A stretch of DNA of 64,000 nt from Croceivirga sp. GTDB lineage: Bacteria > Bacteroidota > Bacteroidia > Flavobacteriales > Flavobacteriaceae. Position 1 is the first letter of the stretch, and every line of letters starts with the position of its first letter. The translations under genes and the position numbers were made by a program. Below, in pieces: positions 9,575 through 17,751 of the stretch. Under the pieces are notes generated by a model that did no database searches, was not told where the DNA came from, and saw only the letters and a list, made by a program, of their open reading frames with translations. The DNA is taken from the NCBI GenBank assembly GCA_028284665.1, contig JANQRG010000046.1, positions 124,001 to 188,000 of the forward strand, read 5' to 3'.

Positions 9575-10549
9575 TTAGAAATCCAATTTATCTTTTTTGC
9601 GCTTTTTTTTCTTTTTCCGCGCTTTCTTTTTGGTATTCCCTCTTTTGATCTTAGTTTCCATTTGGCCCTGATCCACCGGGATCAAAGCGTCTTTGTGGAA
9701 ATCCAGGCGATACGAGATACCGGTTCTTGCAAATGCTCTAAACGGTGTGTTTTTTACACTTGCGCCAAGACTGACATCGGCCTGGAAATTGGGACCAAAG
9801 AGATGCGCAACACCACCTCGTACTAACAGATCCGAAAAACGATCACTATCAATGCCCTGATGCTCTACAAAAACGCTCCATTTCGGATTTCGAAAAGCAT
9901 GCGAAAAGGAAATGGCATAACTCCATTCCGGAAAATCGGTAGAGATCCGGTCGTAAGCGACATTGGTGATCAGCACGGACTTTGGGGTTAACCTACTTTG
10001 GGTAGCTATCATAGCTCTGTAGGAAATAGTTCCATCTTCAGGATAGAACGGATTATCCCCCAGGTTAAAGGTGGCGCCACCGTATAAGGAAACCGCTGGC
10101 ACCAGATTCTTTAGTTGAAACTTATTATTTGCGCGCCAGCTGTAAAGGTTGGGTTTGTTGGCTTCGGGACTTTTATAAGGATCAAAGATCAAATATTTTA
10201 AACCCAGGCGATTCCTTGAAAAATCTGTTAGTCGTTCTTCAATATTAAAATTTTCAAAGGTGATATTCTCGCTTATATAAGTGCCCTCATAAATGATTTC
10301 CAACTGCTCCAGTAGAAGACCATAGCGCAAAGCCAACTCTCCACCAAAGGCACTGGAATTCGTATTTAAAATATTATGATCCCGTCGTTCATATAAAAAA
10401 CCGGTTTCTGCTTGAACTACATTCTTGCCCACAGCATAAGCGCTAACCGCTATTCCCGGCCGGTTACTGTTGATTACATCAGTATACTGGGCGGTGACAA
10501 GAAATGGAATACAGAGAAAAAGAAGTGCAACGCTACGAACTAGAACCAT
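9575..10549 (-). CDS. Outer-membrane beta-barrel protein (phenol-degradation MetA-like transporter family) with Lys-rich tail
   Basis: A 324-residue protein with a cleavable signal peptide (LLFLCIPFLVTAQ). Alternating beta-strand segments fit an outer-membrane barrel of the Phenol_MetA_deg-like family, with typical INSNRPGIAVSAYAVGKN near the N-terminus. The barrel seems to end near RTGISYRLDFHKD. It is followed by a ~40-residue extension with long runs of Lys/Arg (KKKARKKKKKRKK) and a terminal Phe. The function is unknown; transport is a guess from the family name. The gene is divergent from the DUF4834 gene. Confidence 0.75.
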   Translation of the reverse strand: MVLVRSVALLFLCIPFLVTAQYTDVINSNRPGIAVSAYAVGKNVVQAETGFLYERRDHNILNTNSSAFGGELALRYGLLLEQLEIIYEGTYISENITFENFNIEERLTDFSRNRLGLKYLIFDPYKSPEANKPNLYSWRANNKFQLKNLVPAVSLYGGATFNLGDNPFYPEDGTISYRAMIATQSRLTPKSVLITNVAYDRISTDFPEWSYAISFSHAFRNPKWSVFVEHQGIDSDRFSDLLVRGGVAHLFGPNFQADVSLGASVKNTPFRAFARTGISYRLDFHKDALIPVDQGQMETKIKRGNTKKKARKKKKKRKKDKLDF

Positions 10550-10606
10550 CGGAGGACTTTAAGTTTATTTTATGAAACTAAAACTCGGTTTAAAAGACTT
10601 GTTAGG

Positions 10607-10614
10607 TAACTTTG
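10607..10614 (+). promoter_or_regulatory. Bacteroidota -7 promoter element before the DUF4834 gene
   Basis: TAACTTTG fits TAnnTTTG and lies 18 nt before the ATG at 10633. It supports that start and argues against an overlapping frame beginning at 10572. Confidence 0.4.
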
Positions 10615-10632
10615 AATCTATAGCTAGCGAAT

Positions 10633-10893
10633 ATGGTTGTATTACAAACGATTTTAATTCTCATAATCGTATACTATCTGGCGAAATTCCTATTGAAATG
10701 GTTGGCACCGCGATTGTTAAACTTTGCGGTACAAAGAGCAGAGGAACGCTTTGAACAACAATTTGGATCGTATCGAAATACTGCAAATCCTCTGAGGGAC
10801 GAAGGGGAAACAACGATACATACTGCCCCAAAACGCACCTCAAGAGCTTCAAAAAAAGTCGGAGAATATATAGATTTTGAAGAAATTGAGTAA
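10633..10893 (+). CDS. DUF4834 family small membrane protein
   Basis: An 86-residue protein with one N-terminal membrane helix (LQTILILIIVYYLAKFLL). A basic segment and a soluble tail ending KKVGEYIDFEEIE follow, the DUF4834 pattern of Bacteroidota. The function is unknown. In this group such genes typically lie just upstream of a YfhO gene, as here (24 bp away), suggesting a shared membrane role in surface glycan assembly (inference). Confidence 0.8.
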   Translation: MVVLQTILILIIVYYLAKFLLKWLAPRLLNFAVQRAEERFEQQFGSYRNTANPLRDEGETTIHTAPKRTSRASKKVGEYIDFEEIE

Positions 10894-10917
10894 TCTTTGG
10901 GGAATCAATCCCAATTT

Positions 10918-13350
10918 ATGAAGCTTTCGGCAAAAGCAGTTTTCACTCATTTATCCGTTATCCTCTTTTTTATTGTGGCCTCCTTGGCCTACTTCTACCC
11001 GGTAATTCAGGGAAAAGGAATTTACCAGTCGGATATTGCCCAGTACAAAGGCATGGCCCAGGAAAGAGATGCCTACAAAGCCACTACGGGAATTGAATCC
11101 TATTGGACCAACAGTGCTTTTGGTGGGATGCCTACCTATCAATTGGGCGCGAATTACCCCCACGATTACATAAAAAAATTCGATCGTTTATTACGTTTTT
11201 TACCGCGTCCTGCAGATTATTTATTTCTCTATTTTCTGGGATTTTACGTCTTATTGCTGTGTATGAAAGTAGATTGGCGGCTCGCTATTTTAGGGAGCCT
11301 GGCCTTTGGCTTCTCAACCTACTATATCATCATCCTTGGGGTAGGCCATAATGCAAAAGCCCATGCAATAGCGTATTTACCGATGATTCTGGGCGGTATT
11401 TTACTGGTGTTTCGAAAAAAATATATCCTCGGGTTTCTGTTAACGGGTCTAGCGATGGCACTGGAGATCAGCGCCAACCATTATCAAATGACCTACTACT
11501 TTATGTTGTTGGTACTGGTACTTGGCGTGGTGTATTTGATTGACGCCATTAAAAAACGTAAGCTAAAACACTTTTTTGCCTCGGTAGGAATTTTGTTAGC
11601 CGCGGTGCTTCTCGGGATAGCCACCAATGCTACGGGAATTATGGCGACTAAAGAATATGCGGATTGGAGTACCCGTGGAAAATCCGAATTAACCATTAGC
11701 CCGGATGGGAGTGATAAGACGGTTAGTGATGGTTTGACCAGGGAATACATTACCGAATACAGTTTTGGGATTACGGAATCTCTGGTTTTGATTGTACCCA
11801 GGATCTTCGGTGGATCTGGTAGTGAAAACCTGGGAAAGAATTCCAAAGCGTACGAATACCTTACGGGGCAAGGATTGCCTCCGTCGAGCGCCATGGAGTT
11901 TACGGAGGGCTTGCCTTTGTACTGGGGACAACAGCCTATAGTTGCCGGTCCCGCGTACATCGGCGCAGTTGTCTTCTTCTTGTTCTTGCTAAGTCTGTTT
12001 TTGGTGAAAGGGAAGAAGAAGTGGTGGTTGTTGGGGGGTATAGTGGTGTCGCTGTTACTTTCCTGGGGAAAAAACTTTCCGTTGCTTACCAATTTTATGA
12101 TTGACTATTTTCCCCTGTACAATAAGTTTCGGGCAGTATCTTCCATTCAGGTGATCCTTGAGCTTTGTTTTCCCGTTTTAGCGGTGTTAGCGGTAAAGCA
12201 ATTGTTTTCAAACGCTGTCCCCAAAAAAGAAAAACTACAGGCCCTTAAGCAATCCGGAGTAATTGCATTAGCGCTAATCATTGTACTGTTTATCGGACAA
12301 AGCCTATTTTCTTTTGAAGGGCTAAGGGACGATACCTATCGCCAATATTTTGGAGAAGAGTTGATGACGATGATCGAGCGGGATCGGCAGGCGGTTTACC
12401 TACAGGATAACATTAGAAGCTTGATCTATATGGCATTGACTGCCGCGATTGTTTTCCTTGCTGTGCGCGGTGCGATCAAAAAGAACTGGGCGATTGCAGG
12501 ACTGGGATTTTTGGTAGTTTTTGATCTGGTCGGTGTGAACCAACGCTATGTAAATGAAGATGATTTTATGAGTCAACGCCTCATAAATCGGCCTTTTCAG
12601 GCCAGTGAAGCGGACAAACAATTACAGTCTGATCCGTCCATATTCAGAGTATTTGATCCCGCTGAGGGACTCAATGGCGCACGAACTTCCTATTTCCACA
12701 AATCATTGGGAGGTTATCATGCCGCTAAGCCTGCCAGATTACAAGATTTGGTAGAATTTCATCTCTACAGCAATAATTTGGACGTGCTGAACATGCTCAA
12801 TGTGAAGTATATCTTTCAGCAGGATGAGGAAGGCAATCGAGTTCCTGCGGTTAATCCTGATGCGAATGGTCCCGCCTGGTTTGTAGAGCGGTTGATCCCT
12901 GTGGGAAGTGCCGATGAAGAAATAAAAGCGCTCGACAGTCTTGATACCAAAGTTAATGCAGTATTCAATCGAAGTAAATCCCCCAGGCTTCGGCAACACA
13001 ACTATACCGTAGATTCCCTCGCCACGATTGCGGTAGCAGATCATCGTCCGGATTACATAAAATACCAAACAGAGAATCCCCACCCGGGATTTGTGGTCTT
13101 TTCGGAAATGCATTATCCAAAGGGTTGGGCGGCTATCCTGAATGGTAAAGAAGTACCGCATTTTCAGGTCAACTATGCTTTGCGGGGTATGGAAATCCCT
13201 GCGGGACGGCATGAGATTGAGTTCCGGTTCCAACCAGAGGTCGTAAAAACCGGAAGTACCATAGCGCTGGCAAGTAATATAACATTGGGTTTTTTGATAC
13301 TGGCCGGGTGCATTTGGATGGTTAGACGGGAAGGACGAAAAGCGGATTAG
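10918..13350 (+). CDS. YfhO family membrane protein (GT-C type)
   Basis: A polytopic membrane protein of 810 residues with roughly 12 hydrophobic helices. Conserved elements near the N-terminus are IYQSDIAQYKGMAQERD and FGGMPTYQLG, typical of Bacteroidota YfhO proteins with a GT-C-like fold. A C-terminal soluble domain (residues ~580-770, YPKGWAAILNGKE) precedes the last helix. In Bacillus, YfhO acts in lipoteichoic acid glycosylation; the substrate here is unknown. I chose ATG 10918 (MKLSAKAVF) over TTG 10897. It lies 2 bp before a glycosyltransferase gene, so it is part of a glycan-assembly operon. Confidence 0.88.
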   Translation: MKLSAKAVFTHLSVILFFIVASLAYFYPVIQGKGIYQSDIAQYKGMAQERDAYKATTGIESYWTNSAFGGMPTYQLGANYPHDYIKKFDRLLRFLPRPADYLFLYFLGFYVLLLCMKVDWRLAILGSLAFGFSTYYIIILGVGHNAKAHAIAYLPMILGGILLVFRKKYILGFLLTGLAMALEISANHYQMTYYFMLLVLVLGVVYLIDAIKKRKLKHFFASVGILLAAVLLGIATNATGIMATKEYADWSTRGKSELTISPDGSDKTVSDGLTREYITEYSFGITESLVLIVPRIFGGSGSENLGKNSKAYEYLTGQGLPPSSAMEFTEGLPLYWGQQPIVAGPAYIGAVVFFLFLLSLFLVKGKKKWWLLGGIVVSLLLSWGKNFPLLTNFMIDYFPLYNKFRAVSSIQVILELCFPVLAVLAVKQLFSNAVPKKEKLQALKQSGVIALALIIVLFIGQSLFSFEGLRDDTYRQYFGEELMTMIERDRQAVYLQDNIRSLIYMALTAAIVFLAVRGAIKKNWAIAGLGFLVVFDLVGVNQRYVNEDDFMSQRLINRPFQASEADKQLQSDPSIFRVFDPAEGLNGARTSYFHKSLGGYHAAKPARLQDLVEFHLYSNNLDVLNMLNVKYIFQQDEEGNRVPAVNPDANGPAWFVERLIPVGSADEEIKALDSLDTKVNAVFNRSKSPRLRQHNYTVDSLATIAVADHRPDYIKYQTENPHPGFVVFSEMHYPKGWAAILNGKEVPHFQVNYALRGMEIPAGRHEIEFRFQPEVVKTGSTIALASNITLGFLILAGCIWMVRREGRKAD

Positions 13351-13352
13351 CA

Positions 13353-14639
13353 ATGCAAAAAGTGCTTATTGTCACTTATTATTGGCCTCCTGCGGGTGGA
13401 CCAGGCGTGCAGCGATGGTTGAAATTTGTAAAGTATTTACCGGAGTTTGGGATTACCCCCATTGTATTTGTGCCTAAAAACGCCCAGTATCCTATCGAAG
13501 ATACTTCTTTGGTGAGTGAGGTCCCTCCAAACATCAAGGTGATCCAACACCCCATAGCAGAACCCTATCGCTGGGCTGCCTTCCTTGCTAGACGGAAGAC
13601 ACAAAAAATAAGCACGGGGATTATTCCACCCTATAAAAAGCAGTCTGTTATGGAACGACTATTACTGTGGGTTAGGGGGAATCTATTCATACCGGATGCC
13701 CGAAAGTTCTGGGTGGGTCCTGCAGTTAAGCGACTTGAAAACATCCTTCGGACTGAAAATATTACCACGCTAATTACCACAGGCCCACCACACAGCATTC
13801 ATTTAATTGGCCTTAGACTAAAAGAAAAGATGAAGGTGAAGTGGTTGGCAGACTTTCGTGATCCATGGACCAGTATTGGCTATCACAAAAAGTTAAAGTT
13901 ATCAGCCCCCGCACGTAAACGGCACAAGTATTTAGAAAAAAAAGTACTACAATCGGCAGACCAGCTTGTAGTGACCAGCAAGACTACCAAAGATGAGTTT
14001 TCCATGCTTACCACTACACCTATCCAGGTAATTACGAATGGTTATGATCAAAAGGGGGGAAAGACGGAACCTGATAAAAAGTTTACACTTTCTCATATTG
14101 GCTCCTTACTAACGGACAGGAATCCAGTGCTACTTTGGGAAGCGCTGGCGGAATTAGTTGCTGAAAACACAGCTTTAGCAGAGCAGCTGAGCATCCAGTT
14201 AATCGGAGTGGTGGGGGAAAATGTGGTAAACATGCTGGAAACTATGGGATTGAAATCATATGTTAGTATACTGGGTTATCTTCCTCATGAACAGGTATTG
14301 GAATATCAATCCAGATCTCAGGGACTGCTATTACTGGAAATTGATACTCCTGAAACCCGGGGAATTATCCCCGGAAAACTTTTTGAGTACCTAAGTGCAT
14401 CCCGACCTATTCTGGCCATTGGACCCGAAGATTGGGAAGCCGGGAAGATGGTCGAAGAACACCAGGCGGGCAGCTATATTAAGAACACTGAAAAAGAAGC
14501 ACTAAAAAAGCTACTTTTGGAATGGTTTCAACGGTTTCAGCAGCAACGGCTTGAGACACACCCAAAAGGGACAGCACAATACCATCGCAGAGAACTGACG
14601 AAACAACTGACCAAACTACTTCAATGGGTATCGTCTTAA
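13353..14639 (+). CDS. Glycosyltransferase family 4 protein
   Basis: A GT-B type glycosyltransferase of 428 residues. The N-terminal Rossmann domain begins KVLIVTYYWPPAGGPGVQRW. The C-terminal donor-binding domain holds LGYLPHEQVLEYQSRSQ and the EIDTPETRGIIPGKLFEYL segment with the conserved glutamates. It likely transfers a sugar onto a surface polysaccharide or lipid-linked oligosaccharide on the cytoplasmic side. It lies between YfhO (2 bp upstream) and a flippase gene (16-bp overlap), which supports one transcription unit. The acceptor and sugar cannot be told from sequence. Confidence 0.9.
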   Translation: MQKVLIVTYYWPPAGGPGVQRWLKFVKYLPEFGITPIVFVPKNAQYPIEDTSLVSEVPPNIKVIQHPIAEPYRWAAFLARRKTQKISTGIIPPYKKQSVMERLLLWVRGNLFIPDARKFWVGPAVKRLENILRTENITTLITTGPPHSIHLIGLRLKEKMKVKWLADFRDPWTSIGYHKKLKLSAPARKRHKYLEKKVLQSADQLVVTSKTTKDEFSMLTTTPIQVITNGYDQKGGKTEPDKKFTLSHIGSLLTDRNPVLLWEALAELVAENTALAEQLSIQLIGVVGENVVNMLETMGLKSYVSILGYLPHEQVLEYQSRSQGLLLLEIDTPETRGIIPGKLFEYLSASRPILAIGPEDWEAGKMVEEHQAGSYIKNTEKEALKKLLLEWFQRFQQQRLETHPKGTAQYHRRELTKQLTKLLQWVSS

Positions 14640-16087
14640 AACAATCGCTCCGGAATATGGTAATTACCTATTTGGGTTTTGCCATAGGGGCGGTCAACAC
14701 CTTGTTTTTGTATACCTATATTCTCGAACCCCAATACTATGGACTGGTCACTTTCATTTTGGCAACAGGAGCCATTTTAATGCCTTTAATGGCTTTTGGC
14801 GTGCATAATACACTGGTTCGTTTCTACAGTGCTCAAGCGGAAGAAGATAAAAACGGATTTCTAACCCTAATGCTCGTTAGCCCTTTGTTGGGGATCATCC
14901 CACTTGCGCTGCTTACCTGGATGTTTTATGAGGATATCGGAAATTTTTTTTCCAGGGAGAATTCATTGGTGAAGGATTATGTGTGGTATGTGTTTTTGAT
15001 TGGCTTGGCACTTGCCTATTTCGAAGTCTATTACGCCTGGAGTAAAGTACAGCTAAAATCCGTTTTTGGAAATTTCATGAAGGAAGTATTCGCTCGGTTG
15101 GGCGTTGCTGTTTTATTGGTGTTGTTATATTTCCAGGTGATCTCTCTCGATTTTTTCTTCAAGGGATTAGTTGGGTTGTATTTGTTACGCACGGTGCTGA
15201 TGCTATTCTACGCCTACAGTATTCGCAAACGAAAATTGGATTTCAATTTTCCCAAAGGCACCAAACAAGTACTTACCTATAGTCTTTTGATCATCTTAGG
15301 GGGATCCGCGGCCTTGCTATTACTGGAGATTGACAAATTCATGATTAACCAGTTCATCGCTTTGGAAAATGTTGCCTTTTACGGGGTAGGGGTTTATATC
15401 GCAACAGTAATTATTGTCCCGTCGCGTGCCATGCACCAGATCACCTACCCATTGACCGCAGAACTGTTGAACAAGGGTAACATTTTTGAACTGGAGCGGC
15501 TCTACAAAAAAACATCACTTACCCTTTTCGTTGCTTCAGGTATCCTTTTTTTACTGATTGTTCTGAATTTGGACGACGTATTCCAGTTGCTTCCGGAACC
15601 CTATCGCGAAGGTTTTATTGTTGTTGTTTTGATCGGCCTGGCAAAAGTGTTTGATTCATTATTGGGAAATATCAACTCTATACTGTACAACTCAAAATAT
15701 TACAAAACCATTCTGTTGCTCGGCATGCTCTTGGCCTTGACCACGATTTTACTAAACATCTGGTTGATCCCGCTCTTGGGTATTGAAGGTGCAGCACTCG
15801 CCAGTTTCATTGCGATATTCCTTTTTAACTGTATCAAAATGGTAGTGGTGAAAGTAAAATTTGGATTGTTGCCTTTTGCAAAGGGTACATTTAAAATACT
15901 GGCCACTTTACTATTAATGGGATTCCTTTTTTGGCAACTGCGTTTTCCGTTTCATCCGATCTTCAATATTATACTCAAATCGAGTGTCATGGTACTAATG
16001 TATCTGGGCATTCTATATCGCTTTGATATTTCGGAAGATGTCTCCGGGGTAATAGCCAGAGTACTGAAACGAAAAACCCCGCGGTAA
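14624..16087 (+). CDS. Wzx-like oligosaccharide flippase / polysaccharide biosynthesis protein
   Basis: A 487-residue polytopic membrane protein with about 14 hydrophobic helices and the N-terminal pattern SLRNMVITYLGFAIGAVNTLFLY of the MATE-like flippase superfamily. It should flip lipid-linked sugar units across the inner membrane. It overlaps the upstream glycosyltransferase by 16 bp. Its last codons lie inside a strong hairpin (16077-16107), which is better explained as a terminator for the convergent minus-strand gene. Confidence 0.9.
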   Translation: MGIVLKQSLRNMVITYLGFAIGAVNTLFLYTYILEPQYYGLVTFILATGAILMPLMAFGVHNTLVRFYSAQAEEDKNGFLTLMLVSPLLGIIPLALLTWMFYEDIGNFFSRENSLVKDYVWYVFLIGLALAYFEVYYAWSKVQLKSVFGNFMKEVFARLGVAVLLVLLYFQVISLDFFFKGLVGLYLLRTVLMLFYAYSIRKRKLDFNFPKGTKQVLTYSLLIILGGSAALLLLEIDKFMINQFIALENVAFYGVGVYIATVIIVPSRAMHQITYPLTAELLNKGNIFELERLYKKTSLTLFVASGILFLLIVLNLDDVFQLLPEPYREGFIVVVLIGLAKVFDSLLGNINSILYNSKYYKTILLLGMLLALTTILLNIWLIPLLGIEGAALASFIAIFLFNCIKMVVVKVKFGLLPFAKGTFKILATLLLMGFLFWQLRFPFHPIFNIILKSSVMVLMYLGILYRFDISEDVSGVIARVLKRKTPR

Positions 16088-16107
16088 GCAGGACGCTTAC
16101 CACGGGG
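16072..16107 (-). terminator. Rho-independent terminator for the Arg/Asn-rich protein gene
   Basis: The hairpin arms are CCCCG-c-GGTAAGC (16077-16089) and GCTTACC-a-CGGGG (16095-16107) with a 5-nt loop. On the minus strand the stem is followed by TTTTT (plus-strand AAAAA at 16072-16076). There is no T-run on the plus side. The stem overlaps the stop codon of the flippase gene. Confidence 0.75.
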
Positions 16108-16138
16108 CCAAACAACTAACCAACCTAAAAACTATCAT

Positions 16139-17428
16139 TTACAATCTTCGAGCACTTCTAGTGCTGCTACTTCTTGAATTTCTCTTTGTTCCAGAAGTAC
16201 TTCGTTTTGTTGTTGTACTTCGCGTTACCGTCCTTTTTTGAGGAGCACTTCGTTTTACACTGCTACTCCTGCTTCTGTTCTGTGCTACGCTACGCTTAGG
16301 TTTCGCATTAGTAGTACTTCGCTTGGTAACCGTCCGCTTTTCCGGACTACGGGTTACAGTACGTTGGTTTACTGTGGTCCTGTTGTTAGACCTGCTTACC
16401 GTACTATTTCTACGTACCGAAGTGTTCCGTTGTACATCACCTTGTCTGTTTCTATTACTACGTTGCGTAACAGCGTTTGCATTATTTCTTCGTACTGAAC
16501 TGTTTCGTTGTACGTCACCCTGTCTGTTTCTATTACTACGTTGCGTAACGGTATTTGCATTATTTCTCCGTACCGCACTGTTTCTGCGTACTTCATTTTG
16601 TGTACTTCTGTTACTCCGTTGTGTAACAGCTCTATTGTTATTTCTTCGCACGTCACGGTTCGAGCGTCCTACATTGCGTTGTACTGCGGCATTATTTCCT
16701 CTTCGGGCATACGATTGATTACTTCTACCGCTAAATTCCCGCACGGCCACACGTCTGTCGTTTCTATAAATATTCGCCCTTCGGGTCCTGTTAAATCGAT
16801 ACTCACGACCTATCTGAGCATACGCCCTTCGAACATTGTGTCGGTAAGGCCTGAACCAGGTATACCGGATCGGATGGTAGAACCTTCTATAGGGAGTAGT
16901 CCATACGTTACAGAATCCTACTGCAGGTCGTATAAACCATCTGTGCCATGGTCGGAATACATACCCTCGGTTATAGATGTTGATGAATCCTGTGGTATGA
17001 CTAAAAACACCACCATTCCAAAAGACGTTCAAACCACCTACACGGCGCACAAATCCGTTTCTATACCAAATGTCTACACCACCAATCTGGGAAACGCGAC
17101 CGTAATAATCATAAAATATAGGCACGTTTTCTACCTGGATTACGGCACCAAAATCATCGTACTGTACAAAAGGGTTATAATCCCATCCGGAGTTAAACGT
17201 AATTCCAACATTCCCGACCTGAGCGCCAACCCCAACATTTACCCGGTTGTCGATAAAGAAATCAAATTCACCATCGGGATATACAGAAAACGTAATACCG
17301 CTTTCGTTAAAAATAAATGAGTTGCCATAGCGAAACGTAGTCATAACAGTCTCGCTGTTTAGCGTTGCAGCTTGTATACTCGTAGCTCCGAATATTACTG
17401 CTGCCAATAAGAGTACAAACTTTTTCAT
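16139..17428 (-). CDS. Secreted protein with Arg/Asn/Ser-rich tandem-repeat tail
   Basis: A 429-residue protein with a clear signal peptide (KKFVLLLAAVIFGATSIQAA). The N-terminal ~190 residues form a Gly/Phe/Tyr-rich, beta-rich region (VNVGVGAQVGNVGITF, GGVDIWYRNGFVRRVGGLNV). From residue ~190 the chain becomes extremely basic and of low complexity. It has a 26-residue repeat with a QRSNRNRQGDVQRN core (78-bp period) and then Ser/Arg/Thr-rich sequence to the end. The tail looks unstructured and could bind nucleic acid, acidic polysaccharide or the cell surface (inference). I do not recognise a named family. A terminator at 16072-16107 follows. Confidence 0.8.
   Translation of the reverse strand: MKKFVLLLAAVIFGATSIQAATLNSETVMTTFRYGNSFIFNESGITFSVYPDGEFDFFIDNRVNVGVGAQVGNVGITFNSGWDYNPFVQYDDFGAVIQVENVPIFYDYYGRVSQIGGVDIWYRNGFVRRVGGLNVFWNGGVFSHTTGFINIYNRGYVFRPWHRWFIRPAVGFCNVWTTPYRRFYHPIRYTWFRPYRHNVRRAYAQIGREYRFNRTRRANIYRNDRRVAVREFSGRSNQSYARRGNNAAVQRNVGRSNRDVRRNNNRAVTQRSNRSTQNEVRRNSAVRRNNANTVTQRSNRNRQGDVQRNSSVRRNNANAVTQRSNRNRQGDVQRNTSVRRNSTVSRSNNRTTVNQRTVTRSPEKRTVTKRSTTNAKPKRSVAQNRSRSSSVKRSAPQKRTVTRSTTTKRSTSGTKRNSRSSSTRSARRL
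16443..16627. repeat. 78-bp in-frame tandem repeats in the Arg/Asn-rich gene
   Basis: The 29-base core that begins TGTCTGTTTCTATTACTACG occurs at 16443 and again, unchanged, at 16521. A diverged third copy lies at 16599, so the period is exactly 78 bp, or 26 codons. The repeats keep the minus-strand frame. Confidence 0.85.
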
Positions 17429-17550
17429 AACTGTTGAATTTTAGGTTCCGGGAGCAACTATTTACATCCCACACAAGTAGAATCAAACAGCGTGCCAAAA
17501 AAAAATATTATTTTAAAGTGTTGTAAATGAGTAAATTAAAAAGAATTAAA

Positions 17551-17722
17551 TTGTCATTCCGCATGCATTGCGGAATCTGCTACAATCAAAGAATTGGATT
17601 CCTGCTTTCCCTTCGACTCCGCTCAGGGGACACGCAGGAATGACAAATTGATTACTCAATCGTCTCTCGATAGCTATTGGGACGGAATGACAAATAGTTG
17701 GGTAATGTCATTTCGAACCGAC
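17551..17722. repeat. Non-coding palindromic element built on TGTCATTCC motifs
   Basis: This lies in the 323-bp gap between the Arg/Asn-rich gene and uvrA. TGTCATTCC occurs forward at 17552, inverted around 17639-17646 and 17684-17692, and as TGTCATTTC at 17706. Hairpins: ATTCCGCA/TGCGGAAT (17556-17563/17569-17576) and ATTCCTGC/GCAGGAAT (17598-17605/17634-17641), the latter enclosing CCCT...AGGG. No credible ORF or promoter is seen. It resembles dispersed palindromic elements known from Bacteroidota chromosomes (recollection). Confidence 0.6.
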
Positions 17723-17751
17723 TGCAAAGTAGCGTAAGAAAACTATCTTTT

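Noticed and set aside
10572-10754. A 60-codon frame overlapping the DUF4834 gene
   Set aside because: The DUF4834 frame has a membrane helix and family features, and a -7 box lies inside the alternative frame.
11496-12092. A 198-codon minus-strand frame inside the YfhO gene
   Set aside because: It lies fully antisense to a well-supported membrane protein gene and shows no domain of its own.
16443-16627. Regular 78-bp repeats considered as CRISPR array or ncRNA repeats
   Set aside because: They are contiguous, keep the codon frame and encode a protein repeat; there are no unique spacers and no cas genes.
16323-17320. Long open frames (131 and 270 codons) on the plus strand opposite the Arg/Asn-rich gene
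   Set aside because: They are antisense shadows of a repetitive, stop-poor gene; their products have no signal peptide or sensible composition, and the minus-strand gene has a signal peptide and terminator.
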